From the NCBI RefSeq assembly GCF_005406225.1, contig NZ_NXLY01000003.1:62001-126000 (forward strand): a stretch of DNA of 64,000 nt. Reading direction: 5' to 3'. This DNA is from Campylobacter taeniopygiae. Lineage in GTDB: Bacteria; Campylobacterota; Campylobacteria; Campylobacterales; Campylobacteraceae. The notes beneath the pieces were generated by a model that did not search any database, was not told where the DNA came from, and saw only the letters and a list, made by a program, of their open reading frames with translations. The position numbers and the translations under genes are program-made. This document shows, piece after piece, positions 20,180 to 28,758 of the stretch (its first letter is position 1; every line of letters begins with the position of its first letter).

Positions 20180-20643
20180 AAAAAGCTTATATTTTAATCA
20201 CTCTCATAGTTTTAATATCTTTTTTAGGATTTTGGCTGAGTTTAAACACTACACTTTTAAGCTACACGCCAAGATTTATAAGAGATACGTATTATTATTT
20301 ACAAACACAAATACTCATTGATGAAAAACTCGCCAAATATTTATTATATAAAGCTAAATTAGAAAATAAAGAATGTTTAAATTCCATCACTTTAAACTAT
20401 CCTAATCCAAATGATAAAATTCAAATCACTTATTATTACCCCATCGCTAAGTGTGAAGATTTTAAACTTATATCCATCAATCAAGACGCAAATTTAAGCA
20501 AAGATGGGATTATAATTGCTCATATTAGCATAGCCTTAAATTCTCAAAAAGGAGTTAATGATGAAATTTTAATCAATAAAACCTTCATTTTGCACACAAA
20601 AGAAAATTTCTGGCTTAAACCCAAAAAAACTAAATTATACTAG
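20176..20643 (+). CDS. Putative minor pseudopilin or membrane-anchored protein
   Basis: This 155-residue protein starts MKKAYILITLIVLISFLGFW, an N-terminal hydrophobic anchor resembling a prepilin leader but without the Glu at +5. In type II systems such a missing Glu is typical of the tip pseudopilin (GspK type), so this may be the tip subunit; that is inference. Two Cys (ENKECLN and AKCEDF) could form a disulfide outside the cytoplasm. It closes the three-gene cluster and its last 9 bases overlap the convergent hemD. Confidence 0.55.
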   Translation: MKKAYILITLIVLISFLGFWLSLNTTLLSYTPRFIRDTYYYLQTQILIDEKLAKYLLYKAKLENKECLNSITLNYPNPNDKIQITYYYPIAKCEDFKLISINQDANLSKDGIIIAHISIALNSQKGVNDEILINKTFILHTKENFWLKPKKTKLY

Positions 20644-21276
20644 TCTAGACTCTAACTTTTTAGCCAAAGCAACACAAGCTTCAATACTTTGTTTTTCACA
20701 CACAAAAAGATTTTTAAAATTCAAAAGCTTTTTTGCTGTACTATTTCCAATACTTATAGCGATATCATCTTCATGCAAACTATAATTTTTTAAAAAATTT
20801 TCCACACTTAAAGCAGAAGTGAAAATAAATATCGAAGGATGTATTAAAATTTCACCGCTTGATTTAAAAACATTTTCATAAACAATAACTTCATCCAAAT
20901 CAACACCATTATTTCTTAAATCTAAATTTAAACTCGAAGCTATGATTTTTGCTCTTAAATAAAGACATTTTTTATTTTCCAACTCTTCTTTAAATTCTTG
21001 AAAAAAATCACTAGCATAAGATTTTTTAGCAATTTTAATATTTTTAAATCCTAATTTTTGGGCAAAACAAGCCGTATTCTCGCCTATGGTATAAACTTCC
21101 ATATCCAAATTTAAAGGAATTTTGTTTTTTTGTAGAGCTATTAAAGCATTTTTTGAAGTACAAACTAAAGCATCATATCGATCTAAATTGAGTTTAATAT
21201 CAAAAAAAACAATCTCATTTAAGATAAGATTTTTCACTCCCTCAAAAGGAGCTTTATTTAGAAGATAAATTGGCAC
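20635..21276 (-). CDS. hemD: Uroporphyrinogen-III synthase
   Basis: HemD closes hydroxymethylbilane to uroporphyrinogen III, the branch point for heme. The protein is poorly conserved, as is usual, but has the two-domain pattern: IYLLNKAPFEGVKNL at the start, YDALVCTSKNALIAL, YTIGENTACFAQKLGF, and the late IFTSALSVENFL and AISIGNSTAKKL. I place the start at a GTG at 21276 because AAGGAA lies 8 bases upstream and the protein then begins MPIYLLNKAPFEG. An earlier GTG at 21303 gives a 50-base overlap with thiE and a poorer site. Length is then 213 residues. Confidence 0.85.
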   Translation of the reverse strand: MPIYLLNKAPFEGVKNLILNEIVFFDIKLNLDRYDALVCTSKNALIALQKNKIPLNLDMEVYTIGENTACFAQKLGFKNIKIAKKSYASDFFQEFKEELENKKCLYLRAKIIASSLNLDLRNNGVDLDEVIVYENVFKSSGEILIHPSIFIFTSALSVENFLKNYSLHEDDIAISIGNSTAKKLLNFKNLFVCEKQSIEACVALAKKLESRLV

Positions 21277-21886
21277 AAAAAGTTTCCTTAAGTTTCTTTG
21301 CACTCAAATAAGGATCACTAACTTCCATGATGGCTCTAACAACAGCAATTCCAGTCAAAGCAATACCTTTTAATTCAGATATCACCTCTTCATCAATCCC
21401 GCCTATAGCCACTACAGGTATGGGGCTTTTTTTGCAAATTTGCTCTAAAGTTTCTAAACTTATAAGGGAGCTTTCTTTGGTTGGCGTTGCCCTAATTGCA
21501 CCACAACCCAAATAATCAGCACCTTCTATAAAATCAAGTTGTTCTAAAGTTTTTAAACTTAAACCTATTATTTTTTTCTCTCCCAAAAGCTCCCTTGCGA
21601 TCTTAACTTGCAAATCTTCTTGTCCTAAATGCACCCCATCGGCATTTAAAGCTAAGGCTATATCGATTCTATCATTAATTAAAAAAGGTATTTTATAAGT
21701 TTTACAAAGCTTTTGCACCTTTTTTCCTAGCTCATAAAACTCGCGAGAATTTAGTTCTTTTTCACGCAATTGAATTATACCAACTCCGCCTTTAATAGCA
21801 TTTTCAAGTATATTTAAAAATACCTCATCGCTTCTTTTTCCTCTGCTTGCAACAAGATATAATTTTAAATCAAGATTATTTTTCAC
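21254..21886 (-). CDS. thiE: Thiamine-phosphate synthase
   Basis: ThiE couples hydroxymethylpyrimidine diphosphate and thiazole phosphate to thiamine phosphate. The 210 residues contain GGVGIIQLREKELNSREFY (pyrophosphate binding), FLINDRIDIALALNADGVHLGQEDL, YLGCGAIRATPTKESS and PVVAIGGI, all family motifs. The start is a GTG overlapping the end of thiD by 11 bases. Grouping with thiD gives two consecutive steps of thiamine synthesis in one transcript. Confidence 0.95.
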   Translation of the reverse strand: MKNNLDLKLYLVASRGKRSDEVFLNILENAIKGGVGIIQLREKELNSREFYELGKKVQKLCKTYKIPFLINDRIDIALALNADGVHLGQEDLQVKIARELLGEKKIIGLSLKTLEQLDFIEGADYLGCGAIRATPTKESSLISLETLEQICKKSPIPVVAIGGIDEEVISELKGIALTGIAVVRAIMEVSDPYLSAKKLKETFCANLSSK

Positions 21887-22688
21887 TTAAAAACCTATAA
21901 AAATGATTGGTTGGCCCACAACCTTTTCCTAAATTTAAAGAATAATAAATCGCATTTTTAACGTATTCTTTTGCACTACTGACTGCTTCTAACAAATCAT
22001 AACCCTTAGCCAAATTACTTGCAATAGCTGAAGAAAGAGTACAACCCGTTCCATGTGTATTTTTAGTTTCTATACGCTCACCTTTTAAAATATGGATTTC
22101 TTTGCCATCAAAGAGTACATCGTTTGCATTATTTTCACTATGTCCACCTTTAAGTAAAACGGCTTTAGCACCCAAAGTACATAAATATTTTGCCGCCTCT
22201 ATCATTTCTTCTTCATTTTTTATTTTAAAACCACAAAGAAATTCCGCTTCTGGTATGTTTGGGGTGAGTAAATCCGCAAAAGCAACAATCGTTTTTTTAA
22301 AAAAATCACAATTTTCTTCAGGCATTAAAGCGTAACCATTTTTAGCAAACATCACAGGATCAATAACCAAATTTTGCGGTTTGTAAAGCTCTAAATTTTT
22401 CGCAACACAGCTCATAAGCTCACAACTTCCTATCATTCCTATCTTAGTTGCCTTTGGCACTATATCTTCAAAAACAGCTAACATTTGCTCATCCACGCTT
22501 GAAGTTGGTATATCATGTACTGAAATAACCCTTGCTGTATTTTCAGCCACAACACTTAAAATTACACTCATGCCAAAAAGCTCGTGAGCGCTAAAAGTCT
22601 TTAAATCCGCTTGAATTCCAGCTCCACCACTACAATCGCTTCCCGCTATTGTCAAAACAGGAATCAAATCACTCCCTTTTGCTCTCAT
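21876..22688 (-). CDS. thiD: Hydroxymethylpyrimidine/phosphomethylpyrimidine kinase
   Basis: ThiD phosphorylates hydroxymethylpyrimidine twice to supply ThiE. The 270 residues have the ribokinase-like layout: LTIAGSDCSGGAGIQADLKTF at the start, LLTPNIPEAEFL, AVLLKGGHSENN, and the catalytic anion hole in NTHGTGCTLSSAIASNLA near residue 215. Two ATGs occur in tandem; AAGGAGGG lies so close to the first that I use the second at 22688. It overlaps the glycosylase stop upstream and thiE downstream. Confidence 0.95.
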   Translation of the reverse strand: MRAKGSDLIPVLTIAGSDCSGGAGIQADLKTFSAHELFGMSVILSVVAENTARVISVHDIPTSSVDEQMLAVFEDIVPKATKIGMIGSCELMSCVAKNLELYKPQNLVIDPVMFAKNGYALMPEENCDFFKKTIVAFADLLTPNIPEAEFLCGFKIKNEEEMIEAAKYLCTLGAKAVLLKGGHSENNANDVLFDGKEIHILKGERIETKNTHGTGCTLSSAIASNLAKGYDLLEAVSSAKEYVKNAIYYSLNLGKGCGPTNHFYRFLSEK

Positions 22689-23398
22689 CATCCCTCCTTT
22701 AAAATTTGAATTAATTTTTCACCCTCAAGGCTTAATTTTTTACCCTTAAAAGCGAGTTTTCCAAAAGCAACAATCAAAGCATGAAAAATCTGATAAAGCT
22801 CATAAAGCTCATAAAGCTCATAAAGCTCATAAAGCTCATAAGATTTGTTTAAAATTTTACATAAATCTTCTTGTTCGTTTTCTATACCACTTTGAAAAAA
22901 TTCCCTTAATTCTTCATAATCTTCAAATTCATATCCTAAAAATAAAGCAAGTCTATGAGTGTAACTATCGACAACCAAAATTTCTCTTTTGCAAAGATAG
23001 TTTAAAATACTATCCACACTTTCAAAACCTAAACCTTTAATCTTTAAAAGCCATTCTCTAGAAACATTTTCCTTAAAATTATCCAAATCATTATATTTTT
23101 TTAAAATCGCTTCAATTAAATCTTTTAAACGCTTTGCTTTGGTATTATAAAATCCACTTGGCTTTATAAGCAATGCAAGTTCATTATTTTCAATTTGACT
23201 AATTTGCTCTAAAGAAGTGATTTGAGAATTTCTAAGATTATTTAAAGCTTTTAAGACATTATTCCAATTTGTATTTTGCGTTAAAATAACAGAAATTAAT
23301 AATTCAACATCACTTAAGCCTTGATTTTCAAGCCAATCAAATTCTTTAAAATCCAAATTTAAACTCAACAATTTTTTAAAGATTTCTGCTCCGTTCAT
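22688..23398 (-). CDS. magIII: MagIII-type 3-methyladenine DNA glycosylase
   Basis: The 236 residues match, from memory, Helicobacter pylori MagIII: VILTQNTNWNNVLKALNNL, PSGFYNTKAKRLKDL, REWLLKIKGLGFESVDSIL (helix-hairpin-helix, about residues 118-136) and the catalytic Asp in VVDSYTHR. It lacks the four-Cys iron-sulfur cluster of endonuclease III, as MagIII does. It would remove alkylated bases in base-excision repair. Unusually, residues near 187-201 are five copies of Tyr-Glu-Leu, encoded by a perfect 9-bp tandem repeat in the helix before the C-terminal FHALIVAFGK. Its ATGA start overlaps the mfd stop. Confidence 0.85.
   Translation of the reverse strand: MNGAEIFKKLLSLNLDFKEFDWLENQGLSDVELLISVILTQNTNWNNVLKALNNLRNSQITSLEQISQIENNELALLIKPSGFYNTKAKRLKDLIEAILKKYNDLDNFKENVSREWLLKIKGLGFESVDSILNYLCKREILVVDSYTHRLALFLGYEFEDYEELREFFQSGIENEQEDLCKILNKSYELYELYELYELYELYQIFHALIVAFGKLAFKGKKLSLEGEKLIQILKEG
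22796..22840 (-). repeat. Five perfect 9-bp tandem repeats inside the glycosylase gene
   Basis: The coding strand has TATGAGCTT repeated five times without a mismatch, encoding five Tyr-Glu-Leu units. Because the unit is 9 bp, a gain or loss of copies changes protein length by three residues without a frameshift. Confidence 0.95.
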
Positions 23399-26361
23399 AC
23401 AATATCCTTTGAGATATTTTGATTTTCATCTATTTTTCTTAAATATGTTAAAATAGCATCGATAACATCATCATCATCTTTGCTTCTTGCTTTGATAAAT
23501 TCTTTTTCATCATTAAAATTTACAAATTGAATATTTTGTTCAAAATTGCTGATTACTTTAAATTTGCCTAAGGCTAAAATTTTAATCATCATTAAAGATA
23601 AAAATTGCTTAGTATAAACATCAAGCTTACCAAAACGATCTTCGATTTCACCTTCGATTTCATAAATTTCATTGATTTCTTCACATTTACTTAAACGACG
23701 ATAAATTTCAAGCCTAAGACGATCTTCAGAAATCAATTCTGAATTTAAAAAAGCATTGATATTTAATTTTAAATCAATTTTTTTCTCTTCAAAAATTTCT
23801 TTTTTTGTTAAAGCATTGAGTTCATCCTCTAGCATTTTCAAATAAAGACTAAGTCCTATTTGTTCCATATGCCCACTTTGATCAATTCCTAATAAATTTC
23901 CTCCACCTCTAATCTCAAGATCATGATAAGCCAAAACAGATCCTGCTCCTAAAAAAGAATTGCTTTCTAAAGAGATTAAACGTTTTAAAGCATCTTGAGT
24001 GATATTTTCTTTATTTTCAACTAAAAAATAACAATATCCTTGCTTATTACTCCTTCCAACTCTTCCACGCAATTGATGTAAATCAGCCATTCCAAAACGA
24101 TCACTTTTTTCTACAATCATAGTATTGGCATTGGCCAAATCAATGCCATTTTCAACTATAGAAGTGCTTAAAAGCAAATCATATTCTTTATTTTCAAATT
24201 TAAGCATTTCTTCTTCTTGTACTTTTGCATCGATTTTAGAATGTAAGACTAAAATTTTTAAATTTTTAAAAAGTTCAAGCAAATGTTTTTTGCATTGTTC
24301 AATACTTGCTATGTGATTGTGAATATAAAAAATTTGCCCTCCACGTCTTAATTCTCTAGAAATAATTTCTTTTAAAAGCGCATCATCGCTTTCTTTAACA
24401 AAAGTTCTCACATCCAGTCTGTCTTCTGGCGGGGTTTGCAATACACTATAAGATTTTATAGAGCTTAAAGCCTGATTTAAACTTCTTGGAATAGGAGTAG
24501 CTGACATGGATAAAAGATGCGAATTTTGGGTTAATTCTTTTAATTTTTCTTTTTGTTTTACTCCAAATTTATGCTCCTCATCAATAATCACAAGAGCTAG
24601 ATTTTTACACTGTAAATTTAAAAGCGCATGAGTACCAACAATAACACAAGGTTTTTCTTGATCTAAATATTCTAAAAGTGCTTTTTTCTCTTTAGAATTT
24701 GTAAAACGATCAAGCTTAAAAATAGGAATTTCAAAATTTTCAAAACGTTTTTTCAAAGTCTTAAAATGCTGATGTGATAAAAGCGTCGTTGGTGCAAAGA
24801 AAAAAACACTAAATCCACTTTTAACCACAGGATAAATGGCATTCATGGCAACTTCAGTTTTACCAAAACCCACATCTCCGCTTAAAAGCCTGTCCATAAC
24901 TTTACCGCTTTGAAAATCTTGTAAAATTTCCTCACACACCTTAACTTGATCTTCGGTATAGGAAAATCCGGCTTTTGAGGTAAAATATGCCTGTTGGGCA
25001 TAATCAACTTTGATTGGCTTTGGTTTAATCAAAGATCTTTTAGCCGCCATAGCAACAATCTCAGAAGCAATGGCTAAAAGCTTAACTTTTAATTTTTCTT
25101 TTAATTTAATAAAAGTGGTTTTTCCTAGACGATCTAAAAGTGGAATAGAACCACTTGTAGCTAAATATTTGTCTATAAGATATAAATTTTCAACTGGCAA
25201 AAGAAGTTTATCGCTATTTTGATATTCAATAGAAACAAATTCTTTTTTAGCTCCCGCTACGCTGATCATCTCAAGACCTAAAAATTTACCCACGCCATAA
25301 TCTTCATGGACAATAAAATCGCCTTGTTTTAGCTCATCTATGATTAAATTTGCTTTGCGTTTGTATTTTTGTTTTTCTTTTTTATTGAGTGAGATAATCA
25401 ATTCTTCATGAGTGATTAAATTTAAAATCAACTCACTTTTTGCAAAATGAATATTTGAAAATTCATCTAATTCTAAAGCTTTAAAAAGAGCCTCATTTTT
25501 TGCCAATACCGTAATCTTTTTATTTTGATGAAAATAAAAAAAATCTTTATTATAAAAACTTTTCAAATCTTTATATTTTTTTGCTTCAGGTATAATTCTA
25601 GCATTGATATTGCTTAAATCTTTTTGCCATTCTTGTTCATCAAATTTTTTAATACTAATAAAATCAAGCTCTAAATAATCATAAAAATCATCTATACACC
25701 AAAAGCCCAAAGAATTGATATCATTGATTAAAGTATTACTTTCAAAATGCTCTAAATTATTTTGAAAATTTTCATAATCTGAATTTGAAAAATGGTTTAA
25801 AAATGGACAAATTTCAAAACTCTCATATTCTTTGGCTATGGATTTTTGCGTCGCAAGATCAAATTTTCTAATGCTTTCTATCTCTTCATCAAATAATAAA
25901 ATTCTAATTGGAGTCTCTTCATTGATGCAAAATATATCGATAACCTCACCTCTAATACTCACCTCACCTTTATCTTGCACCATATCAACAAATTCATAGC
26001 CTAATTTTACAAGTTCATCACGAAATTCATTGATTTTAAATGTATCTTTTTTAGATACAACATAATTTTTTAAATGATTTTTAGAGGGAAGTTTTTTTAA
26101 AACAGTAGATAATGGAGAGATTAAAATTTTATCATTGTTTTCTTTATGATAGGCATTTAAAACTTTACAAATTTCAAAAAGTTCTTTAGAAAATGCCCTT
26201 AGATCATCCCCAAATTCAGCTCTAAAATCTGGTAAAACAAAAGTTTTAAAACCTTGATAAAGAGAAACTTGAGTCAATAAAAAAGCTTCTTTATCATTTT
26301 CACAAAGCACAAGTTGCGGTGCTTTATTTTCTTGCAAGTATTCAAAAAAATTAGCTTGCAT
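23395..26361 (-). CDS. mfd: Transcription-repair coupling factor
   Basis: Mfd removes RNA polymerase stalled at lesions and recruits the UvrABC repair enzymes. The 988 residues carry a UvrB-homology region at the N-terminus, the RNA polymerase-interaction domain (LKQGDFIVHEDYGVGKFLGLE, about residues 350-370), and the RecG-like helicase motor with Walker A LLSGDVGFGKTEVAMNA and motif II VIIDEEHKFG. LRGRVGRSNKQGYCYF is motif VI, and a C-terminal TRCF domain ends the protein. It is somewhat shorter than the 1148 residues of E. coli. It sits between bactofilin and the glycosylase gene, in an order also found in H. pylori as I recall. Confidence 0.96.
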   Translation of the reverse strand: MQANFFEYLQENKAPQLVLCENDKEAFLLTQVSLYQGFKTFVLPDFRAEFGDDLRAFSKELFEICKVLNAYHKENNDKILISPLSTVLKKLPSKNHLKNYVVSKKDTFKINEFRDELVKLGYEFVDMVQDKGEVSIRGEVIDIFCINEETPIRILLFDEEIESIRKFDLATQKSIAKEYESFEICPFLNHFSNSDYENFQNNLEHFESNTLINDINSLGFWCIDDFYDYLELDFISIKKFDEQEWQKDLSNINARIIPEAKKYKDLKSFYNKDFFYFHQNKKITVLAKNEALFKALELDEFSNIHFAKSELILNLITHEELIISLNKKEKQKYKRKANLIIDELKQGDFIVHEDYGVGKFLGLEMISVAGAKKEFVSIEYQNSDKLLLPVENLYLIDKYLATSGSIPLLDRLGKTTFIKLKEKLKVKLLAIASEIVAMAAKRSLIKPKPIKVDYAQQAYFTSKAGFSYTEDQVKVCEEILQDFQSGKVMDRLLSGDVGFGKTEVAMNAIYPVVKSGFSVFFFAPTTLLSHQHFKTLKKRFENFEIPIFKLDRFTNSKEKKALLEYLDQEKPCVIVGTHALLNLQCKNLALVIIDEEHKFGVKQKEKLKELTQNSHLLSMSATPIPRSLNQALSSIKSYSVLQTPPEDRLDVRTFVKESDDALLKEIISRELRRGGQIFYIHNHIASIEQCKKHLLELFKNLKILVLHSKIDAKVQEEEMLKFENKEYDLLLSTSIVENGIDLANANTMIVEKSDRFGMADLHQLRGRVGRSNKQGYCYFLVENKENITQDALKRLISLESNSFLGAGSVLAYHDLEIRGGGNLLGIDQSGHMEQIGLSLYLKMLEDELNALTKKEIFEEKKIDLKLNINAFLNSELISEDRLRLEIYRRLSKCEEINEIYEIEGEIEDRFGKLDVYTKQFLSLMMIKILALGKFKVISNFEQNIQFVNFNDEKEFIKARSKDDDDVIDAILTYLRKIDENQNISKDIV

Positions 26362-26760
26362 TTATTCTTCTGGTGTATTTTCTATTAATTTAACCGGTTC
26401 ATCTTGCTTGATCTTACTCACCCCATTAAAGCGTCCGCCATTTTCTATAGCTAATTCTTTAATATTGATATCTCCATTAACCATTCCACCGGTTAAAATT
26501 TCTAAACTATTTGCCTCTAATTCGCCCTCAAAATAACCATTTACAACGATTTTATCAGCCTTTAACTCGCCTTTTAAATTACCATTCTTACCGATCACTA
26601 CAATACTTTCAGAATGTATAACTCCACTAAGCTCTCCATCCACATGGAGCATTGAGGCAAAATAAAATTTACCTTCTATTCTAGCACCTGAAGAAATTAC
26701 TGTTGTTTCTGAGTTTGAGGTAGATGCTGCGCTGTGACTGCCTTTACTAAAGATTGCCAT
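26362..26760 (-). CDS. Bactofilin (CcmA-like cell-shape protein)
   Basis: The 132-residue protein is almost entirely a beta-helix of short repeats: SSGARIEGKFYFASMLHVDGELSGVI, VVIGKNGNLKGELKADKIVVNGYFEGEL, and further turns to residue 115, with flexible ends. Bactofilins polymerise at the membrane and organise peptidoglycan enzymes; the H. pylori homologue CcmA is needed for helical shape. Its GGAGAG site and ATG lie inside the end of the upstream peptidase gene, overlapping 64 bases in another frame. The mfd ATG is one base past its stop. The fold call is firm; the shape role is from family knowledge. Confidence 0.92.
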   Translation of the reverse strand: MAIFSKGSHSAASTSNSETTVISSGARIEGKFYFASMLHVDGELSGVIHSESIVVIGKNGNLKGELKADKIVVNGYFEGELEANSLEILTGGMVNGDINIKELAIENGGRFNGVSKIKQDEPVKLIENTPEE

Positions 26761-27599
26761 GGAACTCTCCTTTCTTGATTAAAAAAATTATTCATATTTT
26801 TTCTTTGTAAATTTAAAAAATATAATGGTTCTAGAGTTTTATTGATAAATCTCACCTCATAATGCAAATGCGGCCCCGTTGAAAGACCAGTATTTCCACT
26901 ATATCCTATCAATTGTCCTTTGGTAACAAATTGCCCTGCTTTAACAACATCTCTGCGTGTCATATGTGCAAAAACGGTTTTAAAACCAAAATTATGGAGT
27001 AAAATAACATTATAGCCATATCCATTATCGCTATATCCTGCAAATTCCACAACCCCATTTGCTGTAGCATGTACAGGAGTGCCAATTTCTGCTCTTAAAT
27101 CAATACCTGGATGAAATTCTTTTCTTTTTAAAAGCGGATGTTCTCTCCAACCAAAATTTCCCGTGATACCCTTATTTTCTATAGGCCACCCATTAGGAAT
27201 TTGCTTTAAAATCTCAACTTGTTGCTCATTGGTTAATTTGAGATTTTCCAATCTATCTGTAATTGTAAGATTATTTTCAGCTTCTAAACCCAAAGCTTCC
27301 TCAAAAGAAGCAATTTTATCTTCGATAGCTGCGTATTGCTTTGCTTTTTCTTCAATTTTTTTCTGCATTTGAATATTAGAATGTTCAAGCTCTTTACTTT
27401 TTGCCAAAAGTTCTTCTCTTTTTTTACTCACATCTGTAACTTTACTGTCAAGATATTTGATATAAAAACCACTAAAAATTAAAAATAAAAGCACAAAAGC
27501 AATAATATAAATAAAAATTTTCTTAATAATCTGATTCAGATAAAAATGTTTAGAACCATTAATATCTGTGATTGTAATTGTAAATTTATTTTTTATCAC
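26697..27599 (-). CDS. pgp3: M23 (LytM) peptidoglycan endopeptidase, Csd-like
   Basis: This 300-residue protein has a short cytoplasmic N-terminus, one membrane helix (about residues 24-48), a coiled-coil stretch (residues 50-105), then the M23 domain. The zinc ligands are visible in HPGIDLRAEIGTPVHATANG and GPHLHYEVRF. It cuts peptide stems or crosslinks of peptidoglycan in the periplasm. Its pairing with bactofilin parallels csd1/csd2-ccmA in H. pylori, and I believe the C. jejuni counterpart is called Pgp3, a helical-shape determinant. The start is a GTG with AAGGAATGGA upstream, overlapping folC by 14 bases. Confidence 0.9.
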   Translation of the reverse strand: MIKNKFTITITDINGSKHFYLNQIIKKIFIYIIAFVLLFLIFSGFYIKYLDSKVTDVSKKREELLAKSKELEHSNIQMQKKIEEKAKQYAAIEDKIASFEEALGLEAENNLTITDRLENLKLTNEQQVEILKQIPNGWPIENKGITGNFGWREHPLLKRKEFHPGIDLRAEIGTPVHATANGVVEFAGYSDNGYGYNVILLHNFGFKTVFAHMTRRDVVKAGQFVTKGQLIGYSGNTGLSTGPHLHYEVRFINKTLEPLYFLNLQRKNMNNFFNQERRVPWQSLVKAVTAQHLPQTQKQQ

Positions 27600-28758
27600 T
27601 CCATTCCTTTAAAAAATTTTCTACTAAAGCAAAAGAACCAAATACTAAAGTTTTTTTCTGTTTTTCTAAAAAATTGAATTCTTCGCATTTGATCCCTAAA
27701 ATATTAGCTATATTATAAATTTCATTACTTATTAGCTTTCTTTCTATGCTAACATATTTGTATATTTTAATTGTATCAATAATAGGCTTTAATGTTTTTA
27801 AAATTTCAAAAACATCTTTATCTTGATAAGAATTATAAACCAAAATTATTTTTTCACCCATAAATTGATCACGCAAAGCAGCAGCTGCCATTACATTATG
27901 TCCAACATCTATATATAAATTTGGCTTTAATTGCTCAAGTCGCCCTTTAAGATTTAATCTTCCCAATTTAGCTAAAGCTGCTTTTATTTTTTCCTTAGAA
28001 AGCAATATCTCAAAAGCATTTAAAGCTAAGATTAAATTATGTTTTAAATATAAAGGTAAATTATATTTTTGAATATAATTTTGAATTAATGATAAATAAT
28101 CGCCTTCAAAATTTGAAGCAAAGATAAGATCAATATTTTTTAGTTTAGCAATTTTTTTTGCCATTTGCAAAACAACTTCTTCTTGCTCTGATGAAATTAA
28201 AGTTTTTTTTGACATAACTTTAAGTTTAGTTCTTGCAATTTCTTCCAAAGAATCACCTAAAATTTGCATATGATCAAAACCTATTTTTGTAAAAATGCTC
28301 ATTTTTTTTTCAAAAACTGAAGTTGCATCATATTCTCCACCTAAACCTGCTTCAAATATAACATAATCACATTCTCTAAAAAGCACAGCTGCAAGAAAAG
28401 TAGCGTATTCAAAATAACTTAGCTTATTTAATTCTTCTTTGAAAATTTTTTCCAATTGCTCATGGGCTTGTTCTAATTCCTCATCACTAACTATATCTTT
28501 ATTTTTATAAAAACGTTCCTTAAAGTCAAATATATGAGGACTGGTATAATGTCCAACGCTATATCCTACGTTTTCTAAAAGTTGGGTTAAAAAACGTCCG
28601 GTGCTTCCTTTACCATTGGTTCCAATGATTTGAATTACTGGTTTTAATAAAAGTTGATTCTTGTATTTTTCATACATTCTAAACATTAAAAAACGATCAA
28701 TTCTATCATAGCAAAGACTTTTCTTTGCTAAAAAATCATTCACCTTATTCTGTATCAT
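27586..28758 (-). CDS. folC: Folylpolyglutamate synthase/dihydrofolate synthase
   Basis: FolC adds glutamate to dihydropteroate and folates. The 390 residues have a Mur-ligase layout: P-loop PVIQIIGTNGKGSTGRFLTQ (about residues 38-57), SPHIFDFKERF, YVIFEAGLGGEYDATSVF and FTKIGFDHMQILGDSLEEIA with the conserved metal-binding His, and a C-terminal ligase domain with YIDVGHNVMAA. The start overlaps the degenerate GGDEF gene by 14 bases and the end overlaps the peptidase gene, consistent with one long transcript. Confidence 0.95.
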   Translation of the reverse strand: MIQNKVNDFLAKKSLCYDRIDRFLMFRMYEKYKNQLLLKPVIQIIGTNGKGSTGRFLTQLLENVGYSVGHYTSPHIFDFKERFYKNKDIVSDEELEQAHEQLEKIFKEELNKLSYFEYATFLAAVLFRECDYVIFEAGLGGEYDATSVFEKKMSIFTKIGFDHMQILGDSLEEIARTKLKVMSKKTLISSEQEEVVLQMAKKIAKLKNIDLIFASNFEGDYLSLIQNYIQKYNLPLYLKHNLILALNAFEILLSKEKIKAALAKLGRLNLKGRLEQLKPNLYIDVGHNVMAAAALRDQFMGEKIILVYNSYQDKDVFEILKTLKPIIDTIKIYKYVSIERKLISNEIYNIANILGIKCEEFNFLEKQKKTLVFGSFALVENFLKEWSDKK

